Source of the DNA: CBDDKU01 sp965230375
GTDB lineage: Bacteria; Bacteroidota; Bacteroidia; Flavobacteriales_D; Cryomorphaceae
Assembly (NCBI GenBank): GCA_965230375.1
Contig: CBDDKU010000002.1
Span: forward strand, 62,001-126,000
Direction: 5' to 3'
DNA: 64,000 nt
Part shown: positions 63,422 to 64,000 of the stretch, in pieces
How the letters are laid out: every line of letters starts with the position of its first letter
Numbering within the stretch: the first letter of the stretch is position 1
Notes under the pieces: model-generated
Databases searched by the model: none
What the model was told of the DNA's origin: nothing
The model's input: the letters and a program-made list of their open reading frames with translations, nothing else
Made by a program: the position numbers and the translations under genes

Positions 63422-64000
63422 ATGAATATTGAATTAGCTGTTGAACACCTGAATCGTGTTGACTCAGACTTAGCGAAGATTATCGATCAAGTTGGGCTCA
63501 TTGAAGTTCCACCGCCCAAAAGCGACTTTGAGACGCTAGTTGATTCGGTTGTCTCCCAACAGCTATCCACAAAGGCTGCAGCTACCATCATGTCTCGGGT
63601 CAACCAAGTGCTCGACTTTGTGATTTTACCGGCTCAGATTCTCGAAACACCGGCAGAATATCTTCGGTCTGCTGGCCTTTCCCGACAAAAGGTCAAATAC
63701 GTCTATGCCATTTCTGAAGCCTTTATGAAAGACCCAAGCCTAAACACCAAGCTTCACACTATGACCGATGAAGATGTGATCTCCGAGTTGACCAAGATCA
63801 AGGGTGTTGGGGTCTGGACGGCTCAAATGTTTCTTATGTTCACCTTACTGCGCGAAGATGTTTTTCCCGTTGGGGATCTAGGCATTCGCAAAGGAATGGA
63901 AAAGCACTTTTTTGGAGGAGAAAAGCAAGATCACCAAACGCTGATCGATCGCGCCGACCGATGGAAGCCTTTTCGGTCTGTGGCTTCGCTTTATATCTGG
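63422..64000 (+). CDS. AlkA-like DNA-3-methyladenine glycosylase (3' partial)
   Basis: From ATG 63422 the frame is open to the window end (193 codons). It is a HhH-GPD base-excision glycosylase: FETLVDSVVSQQLSTKAA near the N-terminus, the helix-hairpin-helix LTKIKGVGVWTAQMFLMF, and the catalytic Asp in FPVGDLGIRKGM. It removes alkylated bases such as 3-methyladenine from DNA. It lies 31 nt after the HmuY lipoprotein gene and could be read through from it. The remaining C-terminal part is outside the window. Confidence 0.9.
   Translation, partial: MNIELAVEHLNRVDSDLAKIIDQVGLIEVPPPKSDFETLVDSVVSQQLSTKAAATIMSRVNQVLDFVILPAQILETPAEYLRSAGLSRQKVKYVYAISEAFMKDPSLNTKLHTMTDEDVISELTKIKGVGVWTAQMFLMFTLLREDVFPVGDLGIRKGMEKHFFGGEKQDHQTLIDRADRWKPFRSVASLYIW

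Noticed and set aside
1..64000. tRNA, rRNA, prophage or integron genes
   Set aside because: I looked in the gaps between genes and found no cloverleaf-like sequence, integrase, capsid or attachment-site pattern that I could support.

Overview
The window looks like chromosome of a free-living, probably marine member of the Bacteroidota (Flavobacteriales-like). The lines of evidence are: type IX secretion (T9SS) sorting domains of both type A and type B; TonB-dependent receptors with carboxypeptidase-like N-terminal domains; Bacteroidota-restricted families (DUF5606, DUF6438, DUF6607, the long YidC); and promoters of the Bacteroidota form (TTG/TTTG, about 19 nt, TANNTTTG) upstream of several genes. 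I see no rRNA, tRNA, CRISPR array, integrase, transposase or phage gene.

Layout. 0-9.5 kb: three consecutive large secreted proteins ending in T9SS type B (gliding-motility-type) domains, two of them tandem paralogues. 9.6-21.6 kb: housekeeping genes (lgt, a secreted endonuclease/phosphatase-fold protein, gyrB, a barrel protein plus TPR protein operon, an FtsE-like ATPase, a glycosyltransferase, murB). 21.6-22.8 kb: a 1.1 kb stretch without genes, packed with direct, inverted and tandem repeats and hairpins. 22.8-31.1 kb (minus strand): DUF5606, two tandem T9SS type A proteins, a subtilisin-like T9SS type A protease and a small HsdR_N-type nuclease-fold protein. 31.1-43.7 kb: AMP nucleosidase, holA, a TonB-dependent receptor, pyrG, yidC, a DUF6438 lipoprotein, DUF456, purB and an MsbA-like exporter. 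43.7-57.9 kb: DUF983, an unknown protein, lhgO, an orphan PAS/histidine kinase, an MFS transporter, two OmpA-family proteins, hemE, three small beta-barrel proteins, aconitase and a MacB-like permease. 58.0-63.4 kb: a compact putative haem-uptake operon (T9SS-secreted HmuY-like protein, DUF6607, TonB-dependent receptor, HmuY-like lipoprotein), followed by an AlkA-like DNA glycosylase cut by the window end.

Four genes are interrupted by small indels: gyrB (2 nt in a TG run), the long T9SS type A protein (1 nt in an A run), an OmpA-family protein (1 nt in a T run) and a beta-barrel protein (1 nt). Because gyrB is essential and all four sit in short repeats, sequence or assembly error is the simplest reading, but real decay or recoding is not excluded. 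The most interesting biology is the haem operon with two HmuY-type proteins routed to different destinations and the repeat-built noncoding region after murB.
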